Shown here: in pieces, positions 1-11,400 of the stretch
Numbering within the stretch: position 1 is the stretch's first letter
Layout of the letters: every line of letters starts with the position of its first letter
Origin: Diatrype stigma
Taxonomy: Eukaryota; Ascomycota; Sordariomycetes; Xylariales; Diatrypaceae
DNA length: 64,000 nt
Assembly (NCBI GenBank): GCA_022225965.2
Contig: JAKJXP020000095.1
Coordinates: forward strand, 124,001 to 188,000
Reading direction: 5' to 3'
The notes under the pieces: model-generated
The model's database searches: none
What the model saw: only the letters and a program-made list of their open reading frames with translations
Told to the model about the DNA's origin: nothing
Program-made: the position numbers and the translations under genes

Positions 1-203
1 GCCTCGGCCTGTGACGTCTCCCCCTCCTTCTTCGCGGCTGTGTCCACCTGCTCGCTATACCACCGTGCTGCCCTTGCCGGTGTGAAAAGTGCAGGTCTTA
101 TGGGCGCGGGCGATAGCTGTGTCCGTAGCAATGGTGTCTGGGATAGGGATCTCGAACTGGAGCGCAGAGCTCTGGAGGAGGAAGAGAAGGCTTGTCTTAA
201 CAT
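1..203 (-). CDS. N-terminus of a mitochondrial precursor protein, possibly GrpE/Mge1 (cut by left edge)
   Basis: The reverse strand is open from an ATG at 203 to the window edge, about 67 codons. The protein begins MLRQAFSSSSRALRSSS and has no acidic residue until Glu51. It is rich in Arg, Ser, Leu and Ala, and then shows ARWYSEQ at about residues 46-52, a typical matrix-protease site, followed by a charged Lys/Glu linker (KKEGETSQAE). This is the layout of a mitochondrial targeting presequence plus the start of a soluble matrix protein. The RxYSE-type end and the following acidic linker resemble fungal Mge1, the nucleotide-exchange factor of mitochondrial Hsp70, but the diagnostic domain lies outside the window, so that name is only a suggestion. 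The stop codon and any introns cannot be seen. Confidence 0.65.
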   Translation of the reverse strand, partial: MLRQAFSSSSRALRSSSRSLSQTPLLRTQLSPAPIRPALFTPARAARWYSEQVDTAAKKEGETSQAE

Positions 204-774
204 TATGGGTGTTGTGCTAATATGGTCTTGTACGTTGTGGTCAGGAAAGAAGCTGGAGCGGCAAGAGAGGAAAGGGTTTAATTATGCCGATGCCGATAAG
301 AAGGTCCGAACGATGATGAGGGCACAAAAGACGAATGGAAGGCGAAGGCGGTGCTAGAATTGAATGCGATAACGCCCGCATAATTTTTTGTCGGGCCCAG
401 CCGCCCACCCGCTATGAGGTAGTTAGCGGGTCCCAGCTTGCCAAGCCTGCCAGCTTCCAGTTGAGCGCACGTGCCATGGTTCGAATACTTCAAGGAGGGG
501 GAGGGGCAAGTTACGCACTTGCCCAGGTGGCACTACTACTACATACATGCATACATAGTACATATGTATGTATATATGTATAGAGCTCAACTAAGCTCTC
601 CCCTGAACCGGGCCACTGCCCTTAACCTTAACCACTTTCTAATCTTCTAACAGTGTTCATTCGTCTCAGTCTGCCATCCTATAACGACTAACTAGCTACT
701 GCAAACATCCCATAGGCAAGTACTGAGTCAATGACTAAGGCATTATCAGTCATAATAGCTCAGACTGGTAGAAG
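204..774. other. Intergenic; TATG/CATA-rich stretch
   Basis: No coding signal is recognised. A run of CATAC/TATGTA tetranucleotide units lies at about 540-582. The upstream region of the left-edge gene is within it. Confidence 0.5.
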
Positions 775-1224
775 CTATCGCCGGAACGCCCTCCGTAGTC
801 TCGTGTGGTTTTCCAAATCCTCGGGAGGGACGTGAAGCTTGTAGCCTGCGAGACGTTGCTGCTCGACCAGCTGGTCGATGTCTAGGGTTTCTTCGGCAAT
901 GTCCATGATGGGGATGCGCCCCCAGCGACAATATGCATCCCTGTATTGCAAAACGCGGTGGCGCTGGCCCCGGATCTTTCTGGGGATGGTGTAGTCCTCA
1001 AACGCGATGATGGGGCTGTCCCAGGGGGGTTGGTCTCCGGCTTTGTGGTGGCGCGGGAGAAAGACCGTCGGAGTTGGGTTGCCAACTATGTTATAACGGA
1101 CACGGGGCTTCCACAGGGCATGGCCCTGGTAGTAATCGCTTATTCTGTTCGCGATAATGGCCACGTCGACTCCCTGAACGACTTCGTGTGATGATAGTGG
1201 TCGGGGGATGTTTCGTGCCAATTC
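775..1224 (-). CDS. Unrecognised exon or gene fragment, about 149 codons
   Basis: The frame is open on the reverse strand from about 1224 to a TAG at 775-777 and contains no ATG in its first part. It is preceded by a plausible splice acceptor (GGTAG, ending at 1225), so it would be the last exon of a gene whose 5' exon I could not place. The translation is basic and mixed in composition (for example WGRIPIMDIAEE and a tail of RLRRAFRR). I recognise no domain. Codon use looks like that of ordinary genes here rather than the RIP island that starts about 800 bp away. It could be a genuine short gene, a truncated remnant, or chance. Confidence 0.35.
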   Translation of the reverse strand, partial: ELARNIPRPLSSHEVVQGVDVAIIANRISDYYQGHALWKPRVRYNIVGNPTPTVFLPRHHKAGDQPPWDSPIIAFEDYTIPRKIRGQRHRVLQYRDAYCRWGRIPIMDIAEETLDIDQLVEQQRLAGYKLHVPPEDLENHTRLRRAFRR

Positions 1225-1997
1225 CTACCTATGTCAAGCACCAGGACACAGAGGAGTGGCTTATCTGGGTTTGCAGTTTGAATGAGAGGAAATGATGAAG
1301 AATTCTGGGCTTCTAATTTGATAAGGGGAGATAATAAGGAGCTGGTTCATACAGTAGGGCTTAACCAGCTCTGTTGTAACAACAGGAAAATTTCTACTAT
1401 GCTATTTATGTTATGTCTAAACACATAGGTACATAGAGCTAAGAGGAAGAGGTGGGAGATGTAATAGAGTCAAGGTACTTGTGCTGTGTCAACAAGGTTG
1501 TAGCAGCAGAGTTGAGCTACCTACATAGGAGATCTCCTACATAGGTACCTTCAAATCTACCTACCTACAAGAAATTCCAGTGTATAAAGTTACATGTGTA
1601 CATGGAGGTGCCTACTCTCAATGAAGGTATGTGCAGTGTAGGCACTGTCATGAGGTCTGCCAGCCTGAACGCTGTGGGTTTCAGTGCTGTTACTGAGTTC
1701 AGGGGGCCGTCGTAAGTCTTCCGGGTGATGTTGGCCTCGGATCGGTCAATTGTGGGGCTGCAAACTCCGGGTACCGTCAAGCTCCAGGCAATTAGCATTC
1801 GTCAAATGCCGGCCGTTAAGGCCATCAATTGGCAATACCTAGGTAGCCTATATAGTAGTACTTAAGTCCATCTGGTACTTATTCATACAGCTGCCGTACT
1901 TAAGGTACATATGGATTCCTTGGGAGCTTAGAGATAAGGAAAGTGAATGTACCGGATAAGCTAAAGAAACAGTTCAACAGCTCGTGACCTTCTTGCA
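1225..1997. other. Intergenic, left flank of the AT-rich island
   Basis: No gene is supported. It contains a direct repeat of CCTACATAGG either side of AGATCT at about 1521-1546 and one copy of the palindrome ACCTAGGT (1837-1844). Base composition is ordinary until about 1998, where the AT-rich island begins abruptly. Confidence 0.5.
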
Positions 1998-2390
1998 ATA
2001 AAAGTAAAGCTTCGTTCTTTAGGCTGCTTTAATTGTTTTATAAATACATTAAAAATCACAAAGTAATTTCTAAAACTGGCTTATATGGGATATAATAATT
2101 ATGTAATATATTATTAATATATTTATATAAAATATAATACTTATATAATATATTATTAATATATTTATGCATTATTTATCGTATAATATAATATTATATT
2201 ATTATTTTTATAATATAATTATATATATACCTAAATAAAGGGGCTTTTACCGCCTTTTTAAATTCCTCGGGGCTTAATTTTAACTTTAATTAATCTTAAT
2301 CCTAATTCGTATTTTTTATACGAAGCTTAATCCGTAAATTATAATAAAATAAATATATTAATAATATATATACCTAAGTTAAATTTTTAT

Positions 2391-2543
2391 GCTTATTATA
2401 ATAAATATATTATTAATACATAAAAACGAATTTTTAAATAAGCTTATTATAATAAATATATTATTAATATATATAAACGGGTTTTTAATTAAGCCTATTA
2501 TAATAAATGTATTATTAATACATATAAACCAATACGTAATGGA
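2391..2543 (+). repeat. 51-bp tandem repeat, three copies
   Basis: Copies begin at 2391, 2442 and 2493 with GCTTATTATAATAAAT, GCTTATTATAATAAAT and GCCTATTATAATAAAT. The spacing is exactly 51 bp. As 17 codons they read as three degenerate repeats (LIIINILLI...), so the period is a multiple of three, although the composition is RIP-altered. Confidence 0.8.
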
Positions 2544-2610
2544 TATATTATTAAAAATACGTATATTATTAATAATAACAAATATATTTTATTATTATCG
2601 TTATTATTAT

Positions 2611-2772
2611 AATAGCAGCAATAATAGCAGCAATAATAATAATAACAGCAATAATAATAGCAGTAATAATAATAATATTATGGCCGCAGTTATTCCGAAT
2701 TACGACCCATACGAAATTCCCGATTCGCCCCTTTATATGCCTCCGAAAAAAAGAGAAAAAACCGGGCCCTAG
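2611..2772 (+). pseudogene. AAT/AGC trinucleotide tract and short open relic
   Basis: Positions 2611-2677 are an imperfect (AAT/AGC)n tract that would encode Asn/Ser runs. Directly after it an ATG at 2680 opens a short frame ending at 2772, with a non-random translation (MAAVIPNYDPYEIPDSPLYM, then PPKKREK). Downstream frames are closed by RIP-type stops. This may be the start of a decayed gag-like or other element ORF. Confidence 0.4.
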
Positions 2773-3246
2773 CGAAAGTCCGAAAATATATAATTTAAGC
2801 CAAAAATAATTAACTAAATATTAACGATAGCTAAATAATTCCTTTAATAATATAGGAAGCTATTAAAACAACTTACGAAATCGTTCGCCGCCGTTATATT
2901 GCCCGGCCAACCGCCCTTTCGTTCGCCCCTTTATTAAACGTCCCGGTTTAACGACGTATTCGGAAAATTAAAAACCGAAAAGGAAATAAATTTAATTTCG
3001 CCTAAAACGCAACAAGCGCTAACCGAAACCTAAAAACGGCGTTATTATAAATATCCGGGGCTGCAATAAAACAAAAATATAGCCGCTATATAAACGACCA
3101 AAACCTTTAAAAAAATTGCATTATTTATTCGGAAAATTGCTATATTAATTATTTATATAATTCGTAAAAGGCCCGTTATTATCGTAAATTAACCTTAATA
3201 TATAATTATTTTAAAACGTTAATTAATAATAATATAATAGCCCTTA

Positions 3247-3400
3247 ATTACGTTATTTCGGCTTCGGCTTCGGTTCCGGTTCCGGCAGTAATAGCAATAG
3301 CAACAGCGGCTATAACGGCTATAATAGCAATTATAATACCGGCTTTAATAATAGCCGTTCCCGTTTCCGATTTAAAAATAAAGGCTTCCGGCCCGGCCTT
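3247..3400 (+). pseudogene. Gly/Ser/Asn-rich coding relic in the AT island (+)
   Basis: One frame reads as a low-complexity Phe-Gly, Gly-Ser, Asn-Ser and Gly-Tyr-Asn segment followed by an Arg/Phe-rich piece (SRSRFRFKNKGFRPG). It then degenerates into stop codons. The segment keeps more C and G than its surroundings because its codons lack CpA/TpG. It resembles the disordered linkers of retroelement Gag proteins, but I see no intact zinc knuckle after it. Confidence 0.4.
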
Positions 3401-6400
3401 TTAAATATTAAAAAATATATAAATATCTAAGAAATATAATTAATATATACTTAACAAATGTATTTAAAATAAAAAACGAAATACCAGGCTATATCGGCCG
3501 ATGCTTTAAAAAAGGCCGAACGGCAATTAAAGGAACGCCTCCGAATTATACGGGAAATAAAGGCGGGACTTATTTTGTATACGTTTAGCAACTTTGGCTT
3601 CGATAAAGAAAAAGCAAGCAAGAAAAAAAAACGATACAGCTTTCGTATTAAATAATTTCGAATTATTTATAAAGCCCATTAAAAAAAAAGCAAAGATAAA
3701 AACGAAAATGCTAATAATAATAATAACGTAATTTAAATAATATAATAGGCACATTATGCCGAATGCTCCGAATAATTCTTAGATTCTTATATTATTAATA
3801 CGTTTAAGGCAAATTAACGAATAACTTTTAAAATTTTATAATTATAAAGTTATTATTAATAATTTACGAAAAAAACAAATTTGGGATACTTAATTACGGA
3901 AAAGTATATATATCGAACGTAATAAATGCGTAATAAAGAAAAATAACCGATAAAATTAACGACAGGCGAATTAAACTAAAGGGATTAACGGAAAACTAAA
4001 GGAATATAATTTCGTTCGTTTTGCGAATCCAATTAATTAAACGAATAACGAAGGTTTTATTTTTAGGCCGTTAAATAGCCTTAATGCCAAACACTTTATC
4101 GAATAATATATTATTTAAGCTTTTTATACGAAATAGGACTACGTAAATAAGCCCGGATTAAAATTCCTTAATTCCAATATTAAGAATAATCTTTTTTAAA
4201 ATAAAACCTTAAAACTTATAAACCGTAATGGCGTAAATAATAATAAAAAAAACTAAATACGTTCGTAATTAATACCCTTATAAAAGAACTTTCGAAAAAA
4301 ACGAAAAATAGGTACGGCAATAATATTATCGACGAAAAAAAAAATAAGGCTAAAATATTTAAAAAATAATTAGGAAAAACGAAATATAAAAGAATAAAAA
4401 AACTTATTTATCGAAGGAAACGAAAATAATATAGGAACTTTTAATACGTTAATTTAAGCCAGCCTTTTATATAATTCGACGGATAATTTTTATTATACCG
4501 TTTATTAAGCCCTAAGAAATATAAATATTTTCCGTAAGTATTATATAAACGTTAACGTATACGGGAAAATATATTTTTAAGTTACCGATATTGCAAGAAT
4601 TTAATTTATTTTAACCCTAGTTTATTTCCGTAACGCGAATACTAACGATAAGCCGATTAAATCGATTTATATGCCGGAAGTTATAGTCGTTAATTAAAGC
4701 GTTTATCGTATAAATACGAATAGCATTTTTAAAAAAAATAAGCTTAGCTTTCGTTATAAATAAATCGAAACGATAACGAATATTTAAAAGTTGCTACATT
4801 TCGCGCGTATAAAATATCGTACGAATAGCAATTAACGTATTTCGAAAAGTAGCCTGTTTCGGGCCTTATTAACGTATAATAATATTAAGGCGAATAGTTT
4901 TATTTAAGGAAAAATACGTTGCCCGCCTAAGGATTTCCAATTCCGATACGTCGTTTTTAATATAATACAACGGCTTATCAAAAACGAAAGAAAACTAATA
5001 AAAGTCTTCAAAAAAAAATAACGCTAACGCCGCCAAATATGATACTAACGGATATATAAAAAAAAGCTTATTATAAACGGTTATTAATTATAGCCATAAG
5101 GCCTAAGCTTATTATGGATTTCTTATTAATAACGAAGTATTTTATGTTTTCGAAATTTTATTAAAGTTTAATAAAAGCCGTACCAATAAAAAAAGCGAAT
5201 TATTTTTTACGAATAAAAAAACGAAGAACAAAATAAATAATTCGATTTTAAATTTCGTTAATAGCAATATTAATAAGAATATTTAAAAAGAAGCATATAA
5301 TTAGCAACCGAAACGATAAAAAGAAACGGAATTGATTTATAACGAAAAATAAGATTTAAGCGATTAATTGCGATAGCTATTCGATAAAGGCGAAAAAATA
5401 AAATCTTTAATACGAAGAATTTCTTATAGCCTCCGGAATTATCGACGTTTAAAGGAAAAGGCTTACGATTAATGCCGTTCAGAATGTTCTGATAATAATT
5501 AACGTATCGATTAAAAATTAAGCGTTAAACGGAATTTAAGTTATTTTTTAAATTTTCGGAAACATCTTTCGAAAAAACCTTACCGTATTTAAAAATAATA
5601 ATACGCCAATAATTAAAATTAAAATCGAACCTATCGAGCTATTTTATAATGCCAATATAATTATTTTAATTATAATTCTCGTTAATTTCGTAATAACCTA
5701 ATTTCTTAAACTTATTAGCGAAATCCAGATTTCTTTTAGGAAACACATTAACTAGTTTTATTTAAATGCCGGTAATATTTTTTTTTTAAGATTAATATCT
5801 TTAAATTCATCTTTATCGATAAAAAGAAAAATATTAATGCCGTAATAATTATTATTCTTATAAACATATTTCCGTTAATACGTATCATAAGTTAAGGTTT
5901 AAATATTATAAACAACCCTTTTTATAATAAGAAAATTTTTAATTTTACGGAAAAAATATTAAAGCATTATTTTAATACGACAGTAATTATCGTACTTCGT
6001 AATATTAAGCTTGTATTTCGGAAAATACTGCAATATACGGAACTTTGCATTAAAACGGACGCGGAAAGAAATACCATTTTAATTATATAAGGTTAGCCAT
6101 TAAAAATAAATAACGCCTTTAAGCTATTACGTAATTATACGATTCTTATACTTTGCTAAACGATTTTGTTTAGCCGTAATTTTATCGGCTTCAGTATAAA
6201 ACGGATTGGCCTAATTATATTTCGAACGGTAATTTACGGTAATTACGATTCGAAAGAATTAAATTAACGGAATGTTTAATAATTAATAATAAATTTCCAT
6301 ATAAAACTAATTTCTTTCGCCGAAAAGCTTATTTAATAAATAATAAACCAAAAAAAAAGGAATTCCTATTAGCAAAATAAAGAAAAACCTTAATATAAAG

Positions 6401-9124
6401 ATCTTTAAAAAACTTGGTCTTTATTTTAATTTTAGCCGTATACTTAATAAGGTATTCCTTAACGGCATAAACGTTTATATAAAGGGCAATATTAAAATTG
6501 GCCTTTTAACCGATTATAAAAACAGAGTTATATTAATTAATTCGTTAATCGGTTCTTTTCGCCAAAAAGAATTAATGCTTTGGATTAAAATCTTTATTAA
6601 CGGAAAAAATAAGCTATAAGGAACGGGAAAAATAAAAACGACATTAAAAGTTGCTAAAGAAAATACTTGCCTAATTAAATTAATTTAAAACAGCTTAATC
6701 GAAACCAAAAGCCTTATTACGATAAACCTGGATCCATATAAAATTAAAGGCACGTATTTTAAAACGATTTTCGAACGTAAGTTAATAATTACGCCGTTAT
6801 TTTTTTTTTTTACGAAAATAACGAACGAAAATGCAAATATAAATCTAAATACGTAATAATAACTTATTAAAATAATTCCAAATAAAAAATTACTTTAAAG
6901 CAATAATAAAAAAAATACGTTACTTTTAAAACCGGATTTCTTAAGGCTTTTAAAAAAAATAAGATTAATAGCAAAAACATAAAATCCCTAAAATTAAGCA
7001 AAAATGTTTCGGGATTTCTCCAATATTATGTCGGCTTTCGGAATAAAACCCTTTTGCCTTTAATTAAAGCCATAATTATAAAACATATCTTAACCTTATT
7101 ATTCGAATCTATTCCAATAATTCTCGATACGGAATTTAAGGCAAACGACGATTTTTATAAAGGAATTAAAACGGTAATAAAAATATTAAGCGACAATATA
7201 AGGGTTCTGCATAATATTTCTTTTAATAAAACGAAATTTCGTAATACCCTTCGCTTTAATACGCTATTAAGAATAATTAAATAAATGGCGTATTTAATCG
7301 TTTTAATAATAATTAACGGTATTAAAGGTAAAAAAAAATTGAAACAATTATAAGCGTTAATTATAAAATTCAATTCGTTTTTTTTACTGTATTAATAAAG
7401 ACGCATATTTCGAATTTTATAAGAATTCCGAATAATGGAATTAATTAAAGCATTAGCTTCGGCTTATTTTTTATATATCCGTTACGAATTATTTTCGAAA
7501 AAACGATGCAATTCATTAACGATATATTTACGACTACCTTAACGACGTAAAGTATTAACGTAAAAAAAACTGTTTTAATTAATACGTTATTTTATAAATT
7601 TATTAAATATAACGAACGCAAATCGAAAATAACGAAAAAAACAACCGTCTTTTTATTTAATAATATATTCGATTTAGTTTTCGAAAAAAAGTAGCCTTTT
7701 ACGTTATATAAAAAACTTATTTGCGCCATTAAGGAAAAAAAAGGCAATAAACAATAAAGGAATAATATTATTAAACTTATTAATAGGAATTAAACAAAAG
7801 TTAGGCATTTTTATCCGGCCTTATACGGCGAATTTTACCGTACGATTAGCAGTATTATTAACGGCGGAAACGTATTAACGAAAACGCTCGATTTCCGTAT
7901 GATTAATTAAAAAATTAAAAACAGCAAATCGATTGTATTTATTTATGGCATTAACGAAATTATTATTAATAATATTTTCCTTAATACCGGCCATAAATTT
8001 ATTAATCCGGAATTCGATCGAAATGTCATTAATAACTGAATTATTTTTGGAAAAACGAAAAAGGTTTTTATTAGAAATTTTTATAGCATTATTTATATAA
8101 CTAAAATAATAATAAACAAAATACTTTAGCCATAAAAACATGGCATATCGACGCATTCGGAAGTCTTTTTATTAAACGTTTTAAAAACGTTCGTTAAAAG
8201 AAACGATAATAATAATATTAAAATTTTAAAATAAAAAGAACAAAACGCAATAAATTTTGCCAATATTACGAAAAAACGTATAAATATGCTTACGATATCG
8301 ATATTAAAATTTACGATATTAACGGATTTCCATAATAACGTAAATCTTTGCAATAAGCATTTCTTTTATTTAAATAAATTCCGGAAGCTTATTCGGAACG
8401 GAACCGAAATCCATATGGTTACGAAAGAAATAAAGGTATATAGCTTAAAAATCTTAATCCTTTTAACGGCATTTAATATAAACGTTATTATTTAGCTTTA
8501 TATTAAATTACCGCTTATTATAATATTCGCATTTCTTTATGTTATACGTAAATATATAACGATTAAATTCGTTTAAAAGCTTCGTATTAACGTCGGTTAT
8601 AGCCAATTATTATAATTAATTAGCCATAACGTTAAAATCGTTAACATTTATGGGATTCCATTTAATGCTAAAATGGAAAAAGTTTTAATTAAGCCGAATA
8701 TTTCGGTTTTTATAAGCGGCAATTGCCGTAATAATACGAATAATAAATTAACGGACGGAAATAATAAAAATAAGGCTTAAAAAAGAAAATGCCGAAAAAA
8801 AAAAGAAAAAATAAGAAATAATGAATTAAATAAAAATTATTTATTTATAATACCGTAAATAATCCTATAACGGCGATACATAAGCTTTTTAATACGGTTA
8901 GCCTTTAGGTTAAAATTATTAACGTCGAATATAAACTTAATGCGTAGCCTTTTATAATTATTACTTTTATATTAATGCCATTTCGTAACGAAGTTATTTT
9001 TAATTATTATATCGTAATAATATATGTAAATTAAATCATAAACCTTAAAAAGGAAATTATAAATATTCCGAATTTAAATACGGAATACATAATAAACCGA
9101 ATAAATAAAATAACCGAATTACAA

Positions 9125-9300
9125 ATCAAATCCCGGAAAATTGGAATTACCAAAAGAATTACCGGAACCGGAACCGGAAGAAAAACGATAACTGCCGGAA
9201 CCAAAAGGACTGCTAGGGAAAAAAAAGCTTTTAAAACCGGAAAAATTGCTTTGCTTTTTTTTTAAGGTTTCCAAAAAAAGCGTAAGCGAATGTTTTTCGT
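9125..9300 (-). pseudogene. Ser/Gly/Phe-rich coding relic in the AT island (-)
   Basis: The reverse strand reads HSLTLFLETLKKKQSNFSGF, then a Ser/Gly/Phe-rich stretch (SSGSGSGNSFGNSNFPGFDL) ending in a stop. It resembles the 3247-3400 relic in composition but lies in opposite orientation about 6 kb away. I could not align the two as an inverted repeat. Confidence 0.35.
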
Positions 9301-10895
9301 TATTACGATAAATTATACGATAAAATCGCCGAATAATCTCCTATTTGTATCGAATATTGCGAATTAATAAAGAATTATCCGGATTTTAATTACGGCAAAA
9401 AAAAGTTATATAACGTAAATGGTATTTAATATTTTATAACGTTCGACGATAAAACGGAATATATATATTAAGAGCAGTAATAACGGAAAATCCAGGCTAA
9501 AATGAAAAACGAATGGAAATATGGCTAAAGGATTATTTAAAAAAAAATCCTAAAGAAGCCATTTTGCGTATAAAGGAAGTTTTAACGACGAGGTTACGAC
9601 GACGACGTTATTTTTCGGCATAAGCGGCCGTATAATTAAAGCACTTTTAAATACCGGGAATTAAGAAATTTTTACCGGTTTTTTATTAATAATAAGTATT
9701 ATATTACCGAAATTAACGATTATAAAGATAATTAAAAACGGAAAGGCGTTTTAAACGAAAACGATTACGGCCGTAAAAACGGCCGCAAAAACGATCGCAT
9801 TTATGGCTACATTAAGGAAGCTTTTTATTACCGCCGGAAAAGAGTTCCGAAAAACCGGCGCTAAAATTCATTATTGGTATTACATAAAGATTAATAAAAA
9901 ATACGTCCAAATATATAAAGAAATAAAATAAAAAACAAAATAAAAATAAACCGATAATGTTTTTATTCGGCTAAAAATCCGCAAATTCTTAAGTTAACGG
10001 CAATCTTAAAAATCCTTAATATCGCATTAAACGGTATATTAAAAAAAAGGGTTAAATAAAAAGAATTAAACGGAAAACTAATAAATTCTAATCGAAAAAA
10101 AGCAGGTTATATCGACGAAAGCTTTAATTTTAAATAAAAAAATAAAATACCTTTATAATAACGTTATTAATTTTTGCCGTTTTTATTATAAATCTTTAAC
10201 GTTATAAAAAAAGTAAATAAAATTTTAAATAATGGATTAATTTATGAATTAATTTAATACGTATAAACCAAAAGCAATAAACGCGATAAAAAAATTGGTT
10301 AATACGTAATATATAAAGGGCCAAAAGCAATAATAAATAACCTATAACGTTTAATTCGAAATAATTTTATAACAACATATTTCGAAATATAAAGAATTAA
10401 ATTTTAATATATAATAAAATATAAAATTAATAAAAAAGATATTACATTCGGATTTTTATTATAAAGTTTTGGAATTTCGAAAAGGAATTTCCTTAAATTT
10501 CCCTTTCGCCTACGGCGGGCTTTTAAAAGGAAACCCTTTAGGATCCTCTTAATTTGCGGCGCCTGCGTTTTCGGCGAAGCTATATAGGCATGTTTTTAAT
10601 TAATTATATTTTTTATTACGTTTAGCCACTTTAAAGAAAGGGCCCCTTTATAAACTTTAACTAAATAAAGCTCCGCGTTAAATTTTATATTATGAATTTC
10701 ATATAGCGAAGCTTTGCTAATAATGGCAGCTTATAAACAATTACTAAGAGATAAAAGCTTGGTTATAATATTCGTAAGTGAAATATATAGCTGCTTTACG
10801 TCTATTCTAGGATATATTATATCTTTTTTGTTTCAGTCATTTTTTGCTTTTTTGCTCTTTTGCTCTTTTGATAAATAAAGCTATCTAACTGACTG

Positions 10896-11400
10896 TGATT
10901 GTGACATTCCAGCTCGGATTCCTTGCTGTTATGTTTGCAGCTTGCCTGCTTACTACCAGGATGTGTTCATTGTACTCATAAGTGTGTTATGCGACTCGTT
11001 AAAGACTGTACAACAACTCACTGCGAAGTGAGTTCTTGGGCATCATAGATTGGAATGGAATACATTATCTGTCTGGATAAGAAGTGCAAAGGCCAGTTTA
11101 TGGTTGAATCCACTCTAGAGTTCTACGGCCCGAAATGACTGGTATGCTCATATGGAGTTAATAGTGCGTATGTGGCATCTCAGGCAATGCGGGGTTATTG
11201 TTGAAGGAGAGGTTTGATGCATGATAGTATGTATGTCGGAGCATTTCCAAGTAGAAGTTTACAGTTTGAATTACCCCTTTCCAACCTTTACCCCTGAATT
11301 TCTATCCCCCCCCCCCCCCCCCCCTATTTACCCCTTTTTCTGACAGCGCCCAGCAATCCTAACGTAGCGTTGCGAACTTGACTCCCCATAAGTTGGCTGA
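10896..11400. other. Intergenic, right flank of the AT island
   Basis: Base composition returns to normal. No coding signal is recognised. The stretch ends with a poly-C run next to the 3' end of the kinase-like gene. Confidence 0.5.
11306..11324. repeat. Poly-C run (19 C)
   Basis: An uninterrupted run of 19 C lies about 80 bp beyond the stop codon of the kinase-like gene. Such runs are prone to sequencing error, so the exact length is uncertain. Confidence 0.85.

Larger units (their letters stand above)
1998..10895. mobile_element. AT-rich, RIP-like inactivated repeat island (about 8.9 kb)
   Basis: The sequence changes abruptly from mixed composition to very AT-rich at about 1998 and back at about 10895. 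CpA and TpG are scarce while CpG stays common: in 2881-2940 I count nine CpG, one CpA and one TpG. That is the mark of RIP (CpA to TpA on both strands), not of CpG deamination. All reading frames are riddled with TAA/TAG apart from short fragments such as 7054-7284 (+) and 7875-8353 (-). Coding relics with gag-like low complexity remain at 2680-2772, 3247-3400 (+) and about 9125-9300 (-). RIP acts on duplicated DNA, so this was most likely one or more transposable elements. I could not find paired terminal repeats, nor restore recognisable reverse transcriptase, integrase or transposase motifs, so the class is unknown. Confidence 0.75.

Noticed and set aside
1998..10895. LTR retrotransposon with paired terminal repeats
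   Set aside because: The two ends of the island were compared directly and as reverse complements; only short coincidental matches were found, so no LTR or TIR is claimed.
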